A stretch of 64,000 nucleotides of DNA from Muribaculaceae bacterium Isolate-110 (HZI) (GCA_003762875.1 RIBL01000008.1:1-64000); one strand, 5' to 3'. Numbered from the stretch's first letter, positions 38,007-47,504 are shown. Numbers and translations are program-made. The notes: generated by a model from the letters alone, not told the origin.

Positions 38007-38975
38007 ATGGGACTATTTGACCTGTTTTCGCGCAAGAAAGAGAAGCAGGAGACCCTTGATAAAGGTCTCGAGAAGACTCAGCGCGGATTCTTTGACCGCA
38101 TATCTCACGCCATTGCCGGCAAATCGACCGTTGATGACGACGTGCTCGACAACCTCGAGGAAGTATTCGTTACCTCCGACGTGGGTGTCGACACCACACT
38201 GCGCATCATCGAGCGGCTCCAGGCCCGTGTGGCCCGCGACAAATATGTCGGAGCCTCCGAGCTCAACCGACTGCTGTGTGAGGAGATTTCAGAGATGCTC
38301 GCCGAGAACGGTGAGACCTCCTCGTTCGAGGACTTCACCCTCCCCCCCGGCAACCGCCCTCATGTAATTATGGTGGTGGGCGTCAACGGTGCCGGCAAGA
38401 CCACTACCATCGGCAAGATGGCCGCACAGTTCAAGCGTGCCGGCAACAAAGTGATGCTCGGCGCGGCCGACACCTTCCGTGCCGCCGCCATCGAGCAGCT
38501 TGAGGAGTGGGGACGTCGGGCCGACGTGCCCGTGGTGAAGCAGAAGATCGGGGCCGACCCGGCTTCAGTGGCCTTTGACACCCTCCAGAGCGCGATAGCC
38601 AACAATGTAGATGTCGTGATTATCGACACCGCCGGTCGTCTCCACAACAAGAAGGGACTCATGGACGAGCTCTCAAAGGTCAAGAGCGTGATGCAGAAAC
38701 TCGTGCCCGACGCACCTCACGAGGTGCTTCTCGTGCTCGACGGCTCCACAGGACAGAACGCTTTCGAGCAGGCCAAGCAGTTTGTGGCCGCGACTCAGGT
38801 CAACGAGCTCGCCATCACCAAGCTCGACGGCACCGCCAAGGGCGGTGTGGTCATAGGCATCAGCGACCAGTTCAAGATACCTGTAAAATACATAGGCCTG
38901 GGTGAGAAAATCGACGACCTGCAGGTGTTTGACAAACGTTCGTTCGTTGAATCACTTTTCGGCAATAAGAAGTGA
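38007..38975 (+). CDS. ftsY: Signal recognition particle receptor FtsY
   Basis: A 322-residue SRP GTPase receptor that docks ribosome-nascent chains at the membrane. It has a short N-terminal tail (MGLFDLFSRKKEKQE) instead of the long acidic A domain. The four-helix N domain follows, then the G domain with VGVNGAGKTTT near 124, DTFRAAAIEQL, DTAGR and TKLDGTAKGG. It begins a run of same-strand genes; rimO starts on the last base of its stop codon. Confidence 0.97.
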   Translation: MGLFDLFSRKKEKQETLDKGLEKTQRGFFDRISHAIAGKSTVDDDVLDNLEEVFVTSDVGVDTTLRIIERLQARVARDKYVGASELNRLLCEEISEMLAENGETSSFEDFTLPPGNRPHVIMVVGVNGAGKTTTIGKMAAQFKRAGNKVMLGAADTFRAAAIEQLEEWGRRADVPVVKQKIGADPASVAFDTLQSAIANNVDVVIIDTAGRLHNKKGLMDELSKVKSVMQKLVPDAPHEVLLVLDGSTGQNAFEQAKQFVAATQVNELAITKLDGTAKGGVVIGISDQFKIPVKYIGLGEKIDDLQVFDKRSFVESLFGNKK

Positions 38976-40288
38976 TGTCGGGCTCCGTAGCTGTAATATC
39001 GCTCGGATGCTCCAAAAATCTTGTCGATTCGGAGCGTCTGATGAAGATGCTCGAGAGCGTTGGCTACAACGTTGTCGAGCCTGACGATACATTTCTGTCA
39101 TCCGAGACTGAGAAGCACGTGGTCATCAACACCTGCGGCTTCATCGGCGATGCCAAGGAAGAGTCAATCAACGAGATACTCCAGTGGGCCGAACTGCGTG
39201 CCGACGGCCGCATACAGGGCCTCTACGTAATGGGATGCCTGTCGCAACGCTATCCCTCCGAGCTGCCTCCCGAAATCCCCGAGGTCGACCGCTGGTATGG
39301 CAAGACCGACTGGCCCGCGCTGGTCACCGACCTGGCCCGGCTCCATCCGGCCTCGCTTCCTTATGACCGCGTGCTCACCACGCCCCGCCATCACGCCTAT
39401 CTCAAGATAGCCGAGGGGTGTGACCGCTTCTGCGCCTTCTGCGCCATCCCGCTCATAACCGGCCGCTATAAGTCGCGACCCGTCGAGGAGATTGTCGAGG
39501 AGGTGCGCATGCTTGTGGCCCGCGGGGTCAGAGAGTTCAACGTCATAGCCCAGGACCTCACGTCCTACGGCCGCGACCTTTACGGCCGAGTGGAGATAGC
39601 CCGCCTCGTCGACGCCATAGCCGACGTCGAGGGTGTCGAGTGGATACGACTCCACTACGCCTATCCCAACGAGTTTCCGATGGAGCTGCTCGACGTCATG
39701 GCCTCGCGCCCCAACGTCTGCCGTTATCTCGACATAGCACTCCAGCACATCTCCGACAAGGTGCTTGCCAACATGCGCCGCCACATCACAGGCGCGGAGA
39801 CCCGCGCGCTCCTTGCCGAAATACGCCGCCGTGTGCCGGGCATACACCTCCGCACCACTCTTATGGTAGGCTTTCCCGGCGAGGGTGACGAAGAGTTTGC
39901 CGAACTGATGGATTTCGTGCGCGAGCAACGCTTCGAGCGCATGGGTGCGTTTGCCTATTGCGAGGAGGACGACACCTATGCCGCCCGTCACTATGCCGAC
40001 TCCATCCCCGACGAGGTGAAGCAGGAGCGTCTGAGCCGGCTCATGGCATTGCAGGAGGAAATATCCCAGGAGATACAGGACACTAAGGTGGGCACCGTGC
40101 AGCGCGTCATCATTGACCGCGAGGAGGCCGACTGCTACGTGGGCCGCACGCAGTATGACTCGCCCGAAGTGGACCCCGAGGTGCTCATCCAAAAGACTGT
40201 CCCGCTAACCAAAGGTACATTTGCAAACATAAAAATCAAGACGGCCTACCCCTTTGAACTTGCAGGGGAGCCCTGTGACAAATGCTGA
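38975..40288 (+). CDS. rimO: Ribosomal protein uS12 methylthiotransferase RimO
   Basis: A 437-residue radical-SAM enzyme that adds a methylthio group to an Asp of ribosomal protein S12. The N-terminal cluster cysteines are in SLGCSKN, INTCGF and MGCLSQR. The radical-SAM CxxxCxxC motif is in CDRFCAFCAIP near residue 148. A TRAM domain closes the protein. The ATG at 38975 (TGATG overlap with ftsY) is chosen over a GTG one codon earlier. Its end overlaps the next gene by 7 nt. Confidence 0.97.
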   Translation: MSGSVAVISLGCSKNLVDSERLMKMLESVGYNVVEPDDTFLSSETEKHVVINTCGFIGDAKEESINEILQWAELRADGRIQGLYVMGCLSQRYPSELPPEIPEVDRWYGKTDWPALVTDLARLHPASLPYDRVLTTPRHHAYLKIAEGCDRFCAFCAIPLITGRYKSRPVEEIVEEVRMLVARGVREFNVIAQDLTSYGRDLYGRVEIARLVDAIADVEGVEWIRLHYAYPNEFPMELLDVMASRPNVCRYLDIALQHISDKVLANMRRHITGAETRALLAEIRRRVPGIHLRTTLMVGFPGEGDEEFAELMDFVREQRFERMGAFAYCEEDDTYAARHYADSIPDEVKQERLSRLMALQEEISQEIQDTKVGTVQRVIIDREEADCYVGRTQYDSPEVDPEVLIQKTVPLTKGTFANIKIKTAYPFELAGEPCDKC

Positions 40289-41409
40289 TAACTACGCTTC
40301 AGGAAGAGGCCGTCAACGAGTGCCTCCGACATAACATACCCTTTGTCATTTACGCTCTGCCCGATTGTGACAGGGCGCGCTTCATGGCATCGCTCCCCGA
40401 CGACAGCGGCGAGTCGCACGCACCCGTGGAGGATGCCGCCGCCGACAGTTTCTTCATAAGCCGCTTTGCTTCCGACGAGCCTTACATGGCCGGAGTCGTG
40501 TCCGACATGGATGAGGCCGCCCTGATCGACTGGGTGGCCGCCCATCCCGAGGCCCTTTTTGACGGTTGTCAGGAGCGTCCTTATCTCACTTCGACACGCC
40601 GCGTGAGCTACGACGAGGCCTTTCGTGTAATGACTCGCCGACTCAGAAAAGATGGTGGTAAAGTGGTGCTCTCGCGTCACAAATCGCTCTTCTCGGCCAC
40701 CTCGGTCACCGCTACGGCCGACGAGTATTTCTCGTCCATGCCAGGTGCGTTCCGCTACATGAGTTTCACTCCCGAGACAGGTCTGTGGCTCGGTGCAACG
40801 CCTGAACTGTTGCTCGAGACCGTGCCCGGCTCGGACGAACTGCATTCTATGGCTCTGGCCGGCACACTGCCGGGTGACGGCAACGACGCATGGAACAGTA
40901 AAAATCTTGACGAACACCTGCTGGTGGTGAAATTCATAAGCGACGTGCTCGCCTCTCACGGACTCGAAGTTGACCGCACAGCTCCCGCCGACCTCCACAC
41001 CGGCACCGTGACACATCTCTGCACACATATCACCGGCCGTGGCACCGTCAGAAGTGCCGGAGCCATCATCAACGATCTCAATCCCACACCTGCGGTGGCC
41101 GGATGGCCGCGTCATGTGGCGATAGCCGAAATCGACGCTCTCGAGACACACCAGCGCAGATGTTACAGCGGCATAGTGGGCGTCAGGACCGAAGGCCGGC
41201 TGCACGTGTTTGTCAACCTGCGGTGCGCTTTCATAGCCCCCGCCACCCTCGACGGCCGTGACGGATGGGTCTATAATATCTATGCCGGCGGAGGACTCAT
41301 GCCTCACTCCACTCTCGACGAGGAATGGGACGAGACCTCGCGCAAGATGCAGGCCCTCTGCAACTGTCTGCACGACATAACCGAAAATCCGATCGAAGCA
41401 CAATTCTGA
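40282..41409 (+). CDS. menF: Isochorismate synthase (chorismate-binding enzyme)
   Basis: A 375-residue chorismate-utilising enzyme. The C-terminal catalytic part has FTPETGLWLGATPELLLE, MALAGTLPG near 192, VTHLCTHITG, LNPTPAVAGWP and YAGGGLMPHST. This pattern fits isochorismate synthase, the entry to menaquinone synthesis. The N-terminal third is divergent, as is usual for MenF. The rest of the men genes are not in the window. Anthranilate synthase component I is less likely, because no TrpG partner or regulatory motif is near. The start lies within the rimO end, with 7 nt overlap. Confidence 0.85.
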   Translation: MLITTLQEEAVNECLRHNIPFVIYALPDCDRARFMASLPDDSGESHAPVEDAAADSFFISRFASDEPYMAGVVSDMDEAALIDWVAAHPEALFDGCQERPYLTSTRRVSYDEAFRVMTRRLRKDGGKVVLSRHKSLFSATSVTATADEYFSSMPGAFRYMSFTPETGLWLGATPELLLETVPGSDELHSMALAGTLPGDGNDAWNSKNLDEHLLVVKFISDVLASHGLEVDRTAPADLHTGTVTHLCTHITGRGTVRSAGAIINDLNPTPAVAGWPRHVAIAEIDALETHQRRCYSGIVGVRTEGRLHVFVNLRCAFIAPATLDGRDGWVYNIYAGGGLMPHSTLDEEWDETSRKMQALCNCLHDITENPIEAQF

Positions 41410-41440
41410 CACATCCCCCCCTTCCATACTTACGCCTACA

Positions 41441-42820
41441 ATGAAAAAAGGTAATCCGACGCTCATCATACTCCTCGCCATCGCCTTCATAGCCACCCTC
41501 TCTTTTCTCCCCCTCTCCAAATGGAGCGGAGGGCGCATCAAAGACTTCTCGCTGATAAGCGACATACTCAAGGAAATACACCTCATAGACCATACCAACC
41601 CCGAGCAGGAGCAGATAGACCCCGAGCTGCTCAGGGCCATGCAGGAAGCCGAGGCCCGCAATCCTCTGACGGCAAGCGACTCGGTGCTCTCCATGCCCAT
41701 CGACACAATAATCCACGCGGCCAAGGCTCCACGCGAGGGTGACCTCGTGATTCTCGAGGATTACACCACCGACCAGGTGGGACTCATACAGCTCAAAAAC
41801 GCTCTCGACAACGGTCGTCTGGCACGCATAGCGGTAGTGGGCGACAGCTACATCGAGGGTGACATCTTCACGCAAGACCTCCGCGAGCTCTTCCAGACCC
41901 AATACGGCGGCGAGGGTGTGGGCTATGTGAGCATGCACTCCGACTTCCCCGGATTTCGCCGCTCGGTCAAGCAGGGGGGCTCGGGATGGAAGACCTATAT
42001 GGCCAACAAGAAAGCCGACTCACGCTATCTCGATCTGGCCGAGCAATACTCCATACCCTCGGGCAACGCCACAGCCACCTACGAGGGCACAAAGGCCTTT
42101 GCCCATGCAGGCTCATGGTCGCGCACACGCTTCATGTTTATAGCTCCTGAAAATTCCATAATCTCTGTTAAAACCTCCGACTCTGAGTGGGAAGAGCGCA
42201 ATATCACCGCCGCCGACACCGTTCAGTGCATAGAGATTGAGGGGACCACCTCACGCTTTGAGCTCAAGACCTCCTCGCCCAAGCTCGTGGGCCTGGGCGT
42301 ATGGCTTGACGGAGAGAGCGGCGTCAGCCTCGACTGCATGTCGTCACGAGGATTTTCAGGCATAACGCTTACCAAAATCAATCCTACGCTGTGTCGCGAG
42401 ATGGCCACCGAAATCGACTACAACCTCATAATCCTTGAGTTTGGCATCAACGCCATGAGCTCGAGCCAAAAGGACTATTCCATCTACTCGGGCCGCATGG
42501 TCGAGGTCATCAACCATGTGCGCAAGTGCTACCCGCGCGCCGACATCCTCGTGATGGGTGTAGGTGACCGCGGCGAGAAGCGCGGAGGCGTCGTAAGGTC
42601 AATGGCCACCGCTCCCGCGATGATCAACGCTCAGCGCGACGCGGCCCGGCGCGCCCACTGCCTCTTCTGGGACACCCGCGAGGCCATGGGCGGCGAGGAT
42701 GCCGTAGTGCAATGGTGTGACGAAGGTCTCATCAACAAGGATTACATACACATGACCCACAAGGGGGGCGCACGTCTGGCCGACGCCCTCTATAAAGCCA
42801 TCAGCCACAGTCTGCAATGA
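41441..42820 (+). CDS. Periplasmic SGNH-hydrolase-like protein (first of two)
   Basis: A 459-residue protein with an N-terminal membrane anchor or signal (LIILLAIAFIATLSFLPL). The SGNH/GDSL-type blocks are AVVGDSYIEGD near 130, EFGINAMSS near 331 (block III, with Ala-Met rather than the plain GxND form) and DYIHMTHKGG near 433, which supplies Asp and His of the catalytic set. The large insert between blocks I and III is probably a carbohydrate-binding beta domain. It overlaps the second SGNH gene by 4 nt and the MBOAT gene follows. It likely transfers or removes acyl groups on a cell-envelope glycan; the substrate is unknown. Confidence 0.8.
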   Translation: MKKGNPTLIILLAIAFIATLSFLPLSKWSGGRIKDFSLISDILKEIHLIDHTNPEQEQIDPELLRAMQEAEARNPLTASDSVLSMPIDTIIHAAKAPREGDLVILEDYTTDQVGLIQLKNALDNGRLARIAVVGDSYIEGDIFTQDLRELFQTQYGGEGVGYVSMHSDFPGFRRSVKQGGSGWKTYMANKKADSRYLDLAEQYSIPSGNATATYEGTKAFAHAGSWSRTRFMFIAPENSIISVKTSDSEWEERNITAADTVQCIEIEGTTSRFELKTSSPKLVGLGVWLDGESGVSLDCMSSRGFSGITLTKINPTLCREMATEIDYNLIILEFGINAMSSSQKDYSIYSGRMVEVINHVRKCYPRADILVMGVGDRGEKRGGVVRSMATAPAMINAQRDAARRAHCLFWDTREAMGGEDAVVQWCDEGLINKDYIHMTHKGGARLADALYKAISHSLQ

Positions 42821-44142
42821 ATATCACTTTAGCCAAAATACTCCTGTCGGCAGTTTTTGCCGGGACTCTTGCAGTCCCCGCAGCTTTTGCCGTCAACCCG
42901 TCGGAGCCCGACGCCGAGACCGTCGAAATACTCACGGGTGAGGTGGTCATACCCGATGAGGCCACCGACATCGACATAGCCATCCCGTCGTTCATACACC
43001 GCAACGCCAACCATATAATACTCAACGGGGCCGACTGGTCACAGCTACGCAACGCTTTTCTCGCCAGCGGCGACCGCCCGGTGTCGATAGTACATATAGG
43101 TGACTCGCACGTCCAGGCCGACATCAGTTCGGGCACCACACGCGAACTGTTGCAATATGACTTCGGCAACGCCGGACGCGGACTCGTGAGCCCGCTCAAG
43201 ATGAGCGGCACCAACCAGCCCAACGACTATGTGTTTCAGAGCCGCAACTCCTGGAATCCCGTCAAGCTCATGAGCCCCACATGGCGTCAGACCATGGGAT
43301 TTACAGGCACCTCGATACGCCCCATGACAGCCTCGGCCGAGATTACCATAGGCACCTCCGACCGTGACGACTACGACCCGTTCCGTTCGCTCACACTCTT
43401 CCACAACGGCAGCCTGACCGTCAAAAGCGTGACCTCCGGCTCAGGCGAGAAGCTCGATTTCCGTGCCATCCCCTCGCACGACTACACCCAGATAATGCTC
43501 CCCTCGCCCCAGACCCATGTCACCATCGACTTCACGTCGGCCGGCGACCTTACCGTCTACGGGGCCATGCTCTCGGGCGACCGTCCCGGACTGTTCTATC
43601 ACGCCATAGGCAACAATGGCGCGGCCTATGAGACCTACAACCGCATAGGCAATGTCGGAGCCGGCATTGCACCGCTTTCGCCCGACCTGATAATTATCTC
43701 GCTCGGCACAAACGAAGCATTCGGCAAACTCAACACCACGTCGTTCAAAAATTCTGTTGACAGGCTTGTCAAAAACATACGTGCCGCCAATCCCGACGCC
43801 CTGCTGCTGCTCACGACACCCATGGAGTGTCACCGCAGCGTGGCCACGACCCGAAAGGTCAGGGTAAAAGGCAAGAACGGCAAGCGTCGCACCGTCAACC
43901 GCACATCGCGTTCCTACTCGGTCAACCCCAACATTGCACCTCTGCGCAACGTAATCCTCGACTATGGCAAGGAGCACGGCATTGCCGTCTATGACTGGTA
44001 TGAAGTGGCCGGCGGACGCGGGGCAAGCTCCTCGTGGATCAGCAACAAACTTTTTGCCAAGGACCGCGTGCACCACACCGTCAAGGGCTACAATATCGAA
44101 GGCCGACTGCTCTACGACGCCCTCATGGACGCTCTGCGTTAA
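42817..44142 (+). CDS. Periplasmic SGNH-hydrolase-like protein (second of two)
   Basis: A 441-residue exported protein (signal peptide ending PAAFA near residue 24). The SGNH blocks are VHIGDSHVQAD near 94, SLGTNEAFG near 294 and DRVHHTVKGY near 415. A beta-rich insert lies between blocks I and III, as in the previous protein, which suggests an old duplication with strong divergence. It starts by ATGA overlap with the first SGNH gene, and the MBOAT gene follows after 42 nt. This one has the more canonical active-site set and is the better candidate for the enzyme that places or removes the acyl group. Confidence 0.82.
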   Translation: MNITLAKILLSAVFAGTLAVPAAFAVNPSEPDAETVEILTGEVVIPDEATDIDIAIPSFIHRNANHIILNGADWSQLRNAFLASGDRPVSIVHIGDSHVQADISSGTTRELLQYDFGNAGRGLVSPLKMSGTNQPNDYVFQSRNSWNPVKLMSPTWRQTMGFTGTSIRPMTASAEITIGTSDRDDYDPFRSLTLFHNGSLTVKSVTSGSGEKLDFRAIPSHDYTQIMLPSPQTHVTIDFTSAGDLTVYGAMLSGDRPGLFYHAIGNNGAAYETYNRIGNVGAGIAPLSPDLIIISLGTNEAFGKLNTTSFKNSVDRLVKNIRAANPDALLLLTTPMECHRSVATTRKVRVKGKNGKRRTVNRTSRSYSVNPNIAPLRNVILDYGKEHGIAVYDWYEVAGGRGASSSWISNKLFAKDRVHHTVKGYNIEGRLLYDALMDALR

Positions 44143-44184
44143 GTATTAAACACCTTCTAAAAGTTTAAGGGGAGATTCCTCTCA

Positions 44185-45792
44185 ATGGAAACATTCTTTT
44201 CACATCTTACCGGGCTATACAATAACCTCCTCAGCCTGCTTGACGGTCTTGGAGTCGACACCGACCGTCTCGCCGATCTTCTCATGTATGACAGCCGTCA
44301 GCCGCTGCTGTTCAACACAGGCCTGTTTCTCGTGATATTCAGTGTGTTTATGCTCGTCTACCGCATGCTGCGCCCGTGGCGTGTGGCCAGGATGCTGTTC
44401 ACGATACTCTTCTCGCTCTACTTCTACTATAAAGCCTCGGGTGAGTGTTGCCTGATACTTCTCGGAGTGGCCGTGAGTGATTATGTGCTCGGTATGTGCA
44501 TGCAGATGGCACGGACCATCCGGCGCGGACGCTCAGTGGCGATGCGTCTCATCGTGGCTGTCAACGTCACCGTCAACATCGGGCTGCTGGCCTATTTCAA
44601 ATATTTCGGCCTGCTCATCTCCACAATCAACGACTTCTTCACCACTCATATCGACCCCATCAACGTGTTGCTCCCGGCCGGCATCTCGTTCTTTACATTC
44701 CGCTCCATCAGCTATATCGTCGACATATACCGCGGACACTCCGACGCGTGCCGCAATCCGCTTGACTATCTGTTTTACCTCACCTTTTTCCCGCCCTTGC
44801 TGGCCGGCCCTGTGGTGAGGGCCAAGGATATGCTTCCGCAGGTCAAGTCCAATCCCGTGGCCACGCGCGAGATGACATCCGAGGGTGTATATCTCATAAT
44901 ACTCGGCATCATCAAAAAGATGGTCATCGCCGACTTTATCTCGGGCAACTTTGTCGACCGCGTGTTTGACAATCCCGCGCTCTACAGCGGCTTTGAAAAC
45001 CTCATGGCTTCGCTCGGGTTTACCATACAGCTCTATTGCGATTTCTCGGGCTACAGTGACATGGCCATAGGCATAGCCCTCCTGCTCGGCTACCGTTTCA
45101 AGGAGAACTTCAACGCACCTTTCAAGGCGGCCAATCCCACCGAGTTCTGGCACCGCTGGCACATATCGCTCTCCACCTGGCTGCGCGATTATGTATACAT
45201 ACCTCTCGGCGGCAACCGTTGCTCCAAGGCCCGTTCATACTTCAATCAGTTTGCCACCATGGTGATAGGCGGCTTCTGGCACGGAGCGTCGTGGATGTAT
45301 GTGATATGGGGTGCTGCTCACGGAGTGCTGCTCGTAATCCACAAGATGACCCGCGGACTCCTCCCGGCCGGCACTGTCACCGAGACCGTAGTCACCGAGT
45401 CAGGGCAGGTGGAGATGGTGAGCGTGCCGTCGAGAATGGCCCCTGTCTATCGTGTTGTCAACATGATAGTGACCTTTCTGCTTGTCTCGGCCATCTTCAT
45501 GCTCTTCCGCGCCCGTTCGATGGAGGATGTCGGCATGATGTGGCATCAGATTATCCACGACTTCCATCTCTCCGTCGCGCCACAGTTTATCGAGAGCTAC
45601 ATGACCATTGTGCTCGCCATGTGTGTGGGCTACTTTGTGCATATATTGCCCTCATCCGTGACGTCGCCCGTCAAACGAGGCTTTATGTCTTCGCCTGTCA
45701 TAGTCCAGGCCATCGCGCTCGCACTCATTCTTTTCGTCGCCATCCAGGTGCGGTCAAGCGACATTGTGCCGTTCATCTATCTGCAATATTAG
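44185..45792 (+). CDS. MBOAT-family O-acyltransferase (AlgI/PatA type)
   Basis: A 535-residue polytopic membrane protein of the AlgI/DltB/PatA branch of MBOAT proteins. The family motifs are PAGISFFTFRSISYIVDIYRG-like near 170, LLAGPVVRAKDMLPQ near 212, FCDFSGYSDMAIG-like near 287, FWHRWHISLSTWLRDYVYIPLGG near 322 and GFWHGASWMYVIWG near 365, where the invariant His lies. Such proteins move acyl groups across the inner membrane to a periplasmic SGNH partner. With the two SGNH genes it forms an O-acylation cassette. Confidence 0.92.
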   Translation: METFFSHLTGLYNNLLSLLDGLGVDTDRLADLLMYDSRQPLLFNTGLFLVIFSVFMLVYRMLRPWRVARMLFTILFSLYFYYKASGECCLILLGVAVSDYVLGMCMQMARTIRRGRSVAMRLIVAVNVTVNIGLLAYFKYFGLLISTINDFFTTHIDPINVLLPAGISFFTFRSISYIVDIYRGHSDACRNPLDYLFYLTFFPPLLAGPVVRAKDMLPQVKSNPVATREMTSEGVYLIILGIIKKMVIADFISGNFVDRVFDNPALYSGFENLMASLGFTIQLYCDFSGYSDMAIGIALLLGYRFKENFNAPFKAANPTEFWHRWHISLSTWLRDYVYIPLGGNRCSKARSYFNQFATMVIGGFWHGASWMYVIWGAAHGVLLVIHKMTRGLLPAGTVTETVVTESGQVEMVSVPSRMAPVYRVVNMIVTFLLVSAIFMLFRARSMEDVGMMWHQIIHDFHLSVAPQFIESYMTIVLAMCVGYFVHILPSSVTSPVKRGFMSSPVIVQAIALALILFVAIQVRSSDIVPFIYLQY

Positions 45793-45822
45793 CCTACGGG
45801 GACAGTCACAGTAGCCTTGTCA

Positions 45823-46287
45823 TCAGCCAAGCCGGCCCCAGCGGGTCTTGGGCTTTGTCATGCGCGCGGCTATACGGCGGGCACGACGCGATTTAAGCAA
45901 CGCCGACAGTTTGGATTCAGCTTTTTCGGTCTTTGTGTCCACGACATTTTCACCTCGGACGGCTGCGTGGTTATTGTCGGATTTCACATTCTTCGGAGAA
46001 AGATTTTGGAGTGTGTCGGCAGGCTTTTCGGAGCGGCGGCCACGCATACGGGCCTTGGCCGAACGTGCCATGGCAAGGTCTATCTCAAAACGCAGCATGC
46101 CGAACACCATCACACAATCGGGCGTGAGTTCACTGTCATATGTATCTCTGTTGCCGTCAAGATAACTGTCAAGTGCTGCAAGCATGGCCCGGCGTTTGGC
46201 TGAGTCTGTGACTACGAGATGAATTCGTTCGACAAAACGCATGTAGGCTTTATTTGACACAGGGCGGAGGATGACTGACTTTTTCAT
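45823..46287 (-). CDS. Hypothetical basic protein
   Basis: A 154-residue ORF with a well-formed N-terminal part (about 1-85, VSNKAYMRFVERIHLVVTDS and VMVFGMLRFEIDLAMARS, probably helical). The C-terminal part is disordered and very basic (SKLSALLKSRRARRIAARM). It is on the opposite strand from the MBOAT gene and stands alone, with a terminator-like hairpin upstream of it that belongs to the LRR gene. Codon use fits the neighbours, so it is probably real. The basic tail suggests nucleic-acid binding. I do not recognise the family. Confidence 0.65.
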   Translation of the reverse strand: MKKSVILRPVSNKAYMRFVERIHLVVTDSAKRRAMLAALDSYLDGNRDTYDSELTPDCVMVFGMLRFEIDLAMARSAKARMRGRRSEKPADTLQNLSPKNVKSDNNHAAVRGENVVDTKTEKAESKLSALLKSRRARRIAARMTKPKTRWGRLG

Positions 46288-46371
46288 GACAAAAACGGTG
46301 TTAAAAAGTTACACCGCAAAGTTACGGCCCGTGATGCGTGAAAAGGTGCGATAATGTCGCGTTGTAAAGAC

Positions 46372-46411
46372 AAAAAAAGTTCCCGGTCTCGCAATAGGAG
46401 GCCGGGGACTT
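46372..46411 (-). terminator. Terminator of the LRR gene
   Basis: 46377-46390 pairs with 46398-46411 (two mismatches) around a 7-nt loop, followed on the minus strand by seven T. Confidence 0.75.
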
Positions 46412-46460
46412 GGTATATCAGAGTCAGAGTTGTCAATACAACTGACTGTCGGCTGTCAGC

Positions 46461-47504
46461 TTAGAAATTCCACTGGCAGGCTACCATGCGGAGGCTGTTG
46501 CAGGCGATGGTGCGGAAGTCGGTTATCTGGTTGAAACGGCAGTTGATGTAGGTCAGAGCCTGGTCAAACGATACGTCGAGCATTGTCAACTGGTTGTTGT
46601 TGCAGATAAGACGCTGGAGGAATGTCTGGTTGGAGAGAGTGAGCTGAGTAAGGTCATTGTAGGAGCAATCGACATACTGGAGGTTGGGGCAACCCTCTAC
46701 GCTGAAAGTGGTGAGGTCGTTGTAGGAGCATACTACGTCGAGAAGAGCGTTGCAGTCGCGTACACCGAGTGTGACCATGTTGTTGTCAGAGCAGATGAGA
46801 GTCGAGAGCGAGGGCAGACCTGAGATGAGAAGGTTGGTGATCTCGTTGTCGTCAACGTTGAGGTTCTGGAGGTTCTCCACACCGGTGAGTGTCACCTGGG
46901 TGAGTTTGTTATAACCGCAGTAGAGGTTCTTGAGGCCGGTGCAGCCTGTGACGTTGAGTGACTCGAGGTGGCAACCTTGACAGTTGAGGGTCTCAAGGTT
47001 GGTGGAGTTCTGGAGGCTCAGCTCTACAAAGAGGTTGTTGGAGAGATTGAGTTTCTTCAGAAGGGGCACATCGTTGAGGTCGATTTCAGTAAGACGGTTT
47101 TTGTAAATCGAGAGAGTCTGCAAAGCCTCGCAACCTGCGAAATCGGCAGAGGTGATTTTGTTGCGGGATGCATTGAGTTCGGTCAGAGCCGCGCAGCCTG
47201 ATACATTGATCGAGGTGAGATTGTTGCGCGACACGTCAACTTTGTTAAGAGCCTTGAAACCGGTGAGGTTGAGTGCGCCGGAAAGTTTTTTGTCCTTCCA
47301 TGAAATAGCGGTGACGTGTCCGTTTTCTACGGTGACTCCCTCGACCGAGGCTATGGCATTGGGATTGGCTACCTTGAGTTCGGTGGCATTGTTTCCCTCG
47401 TTGAGAAAAGCCTTAAGCTGCTTTGCCTCATTCTTGTCAAGATTCTGAGCGAATGCGGTCATACTTCCAAGCACAACTGCAATGATTAATAACGCTTTTT
47501 TCAT
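46461..47504 (-). CDS. Secreted leucine-rich-repeat protein
   Basis: A 347-residue exported protein with a clean signal peptide (MKKALLIIAVVLGSMTAFAQ). About twelve tandem repeats of roughly 21 residues follow, of the form L-x-x-L-x-(C/V)-x-x-N-x-L-T-x-(L/I)-(D/N)-(V/L), for example LQNLNVDDNEITNLLISGLP and LQYVDCSYNDLTQLTLSN. This is an internalin-like LRR solenoid, with a Cys at many turn positions. No cell-wall or type IX sorting tail is visible after the last repeat (MVACQWNF). It may bind host or microbial proteins; the target is unknown. It is monocistronic. Confidence 0.85.
   Translation of the reverse strand: MKKALLIIAVVLGSMTAFAQNLDKNEAKQLKAFLNEGNNATELKVANPNAIASVEGVTVENGHVTAISWKDKKLSGALNLTGFKALNKVDVSRNNLTSINVSGCAALTELNASRNKITSADFAGCEALQTLSIYKNRLTEIDLNDVPLLKKLNLSNNLFVELSLQNSTNLETLNCQGCHLESLNVTGCTGLKNLYCGYNKLTQVTLTGVENLQNLNVDDNEITNLLISGLPSLSTLICSDNNMVTLGVRDCNALLDVVCSYNDLTTFSVEGCPNLQYVDCSYNDLTQLTLSNQTFLQRLICNNNQLTMLDVSFDQALTYINCRFNQITDFRTIACNSLRMVACQWNF

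Noticed and set aside
39164-40192. Minus-strand ORF of 342 residues antisense to rimO
   Set aside because: Shadow frame; rimO has all its cysteine motifs.
40246-41724. Minus-strand ORF of 492 residues antisense to the isochorismate synthase and first SGNH gene
   Set aside because: It spans two plus-strand genes and their junction, with no motif; a shadow of codon bias.
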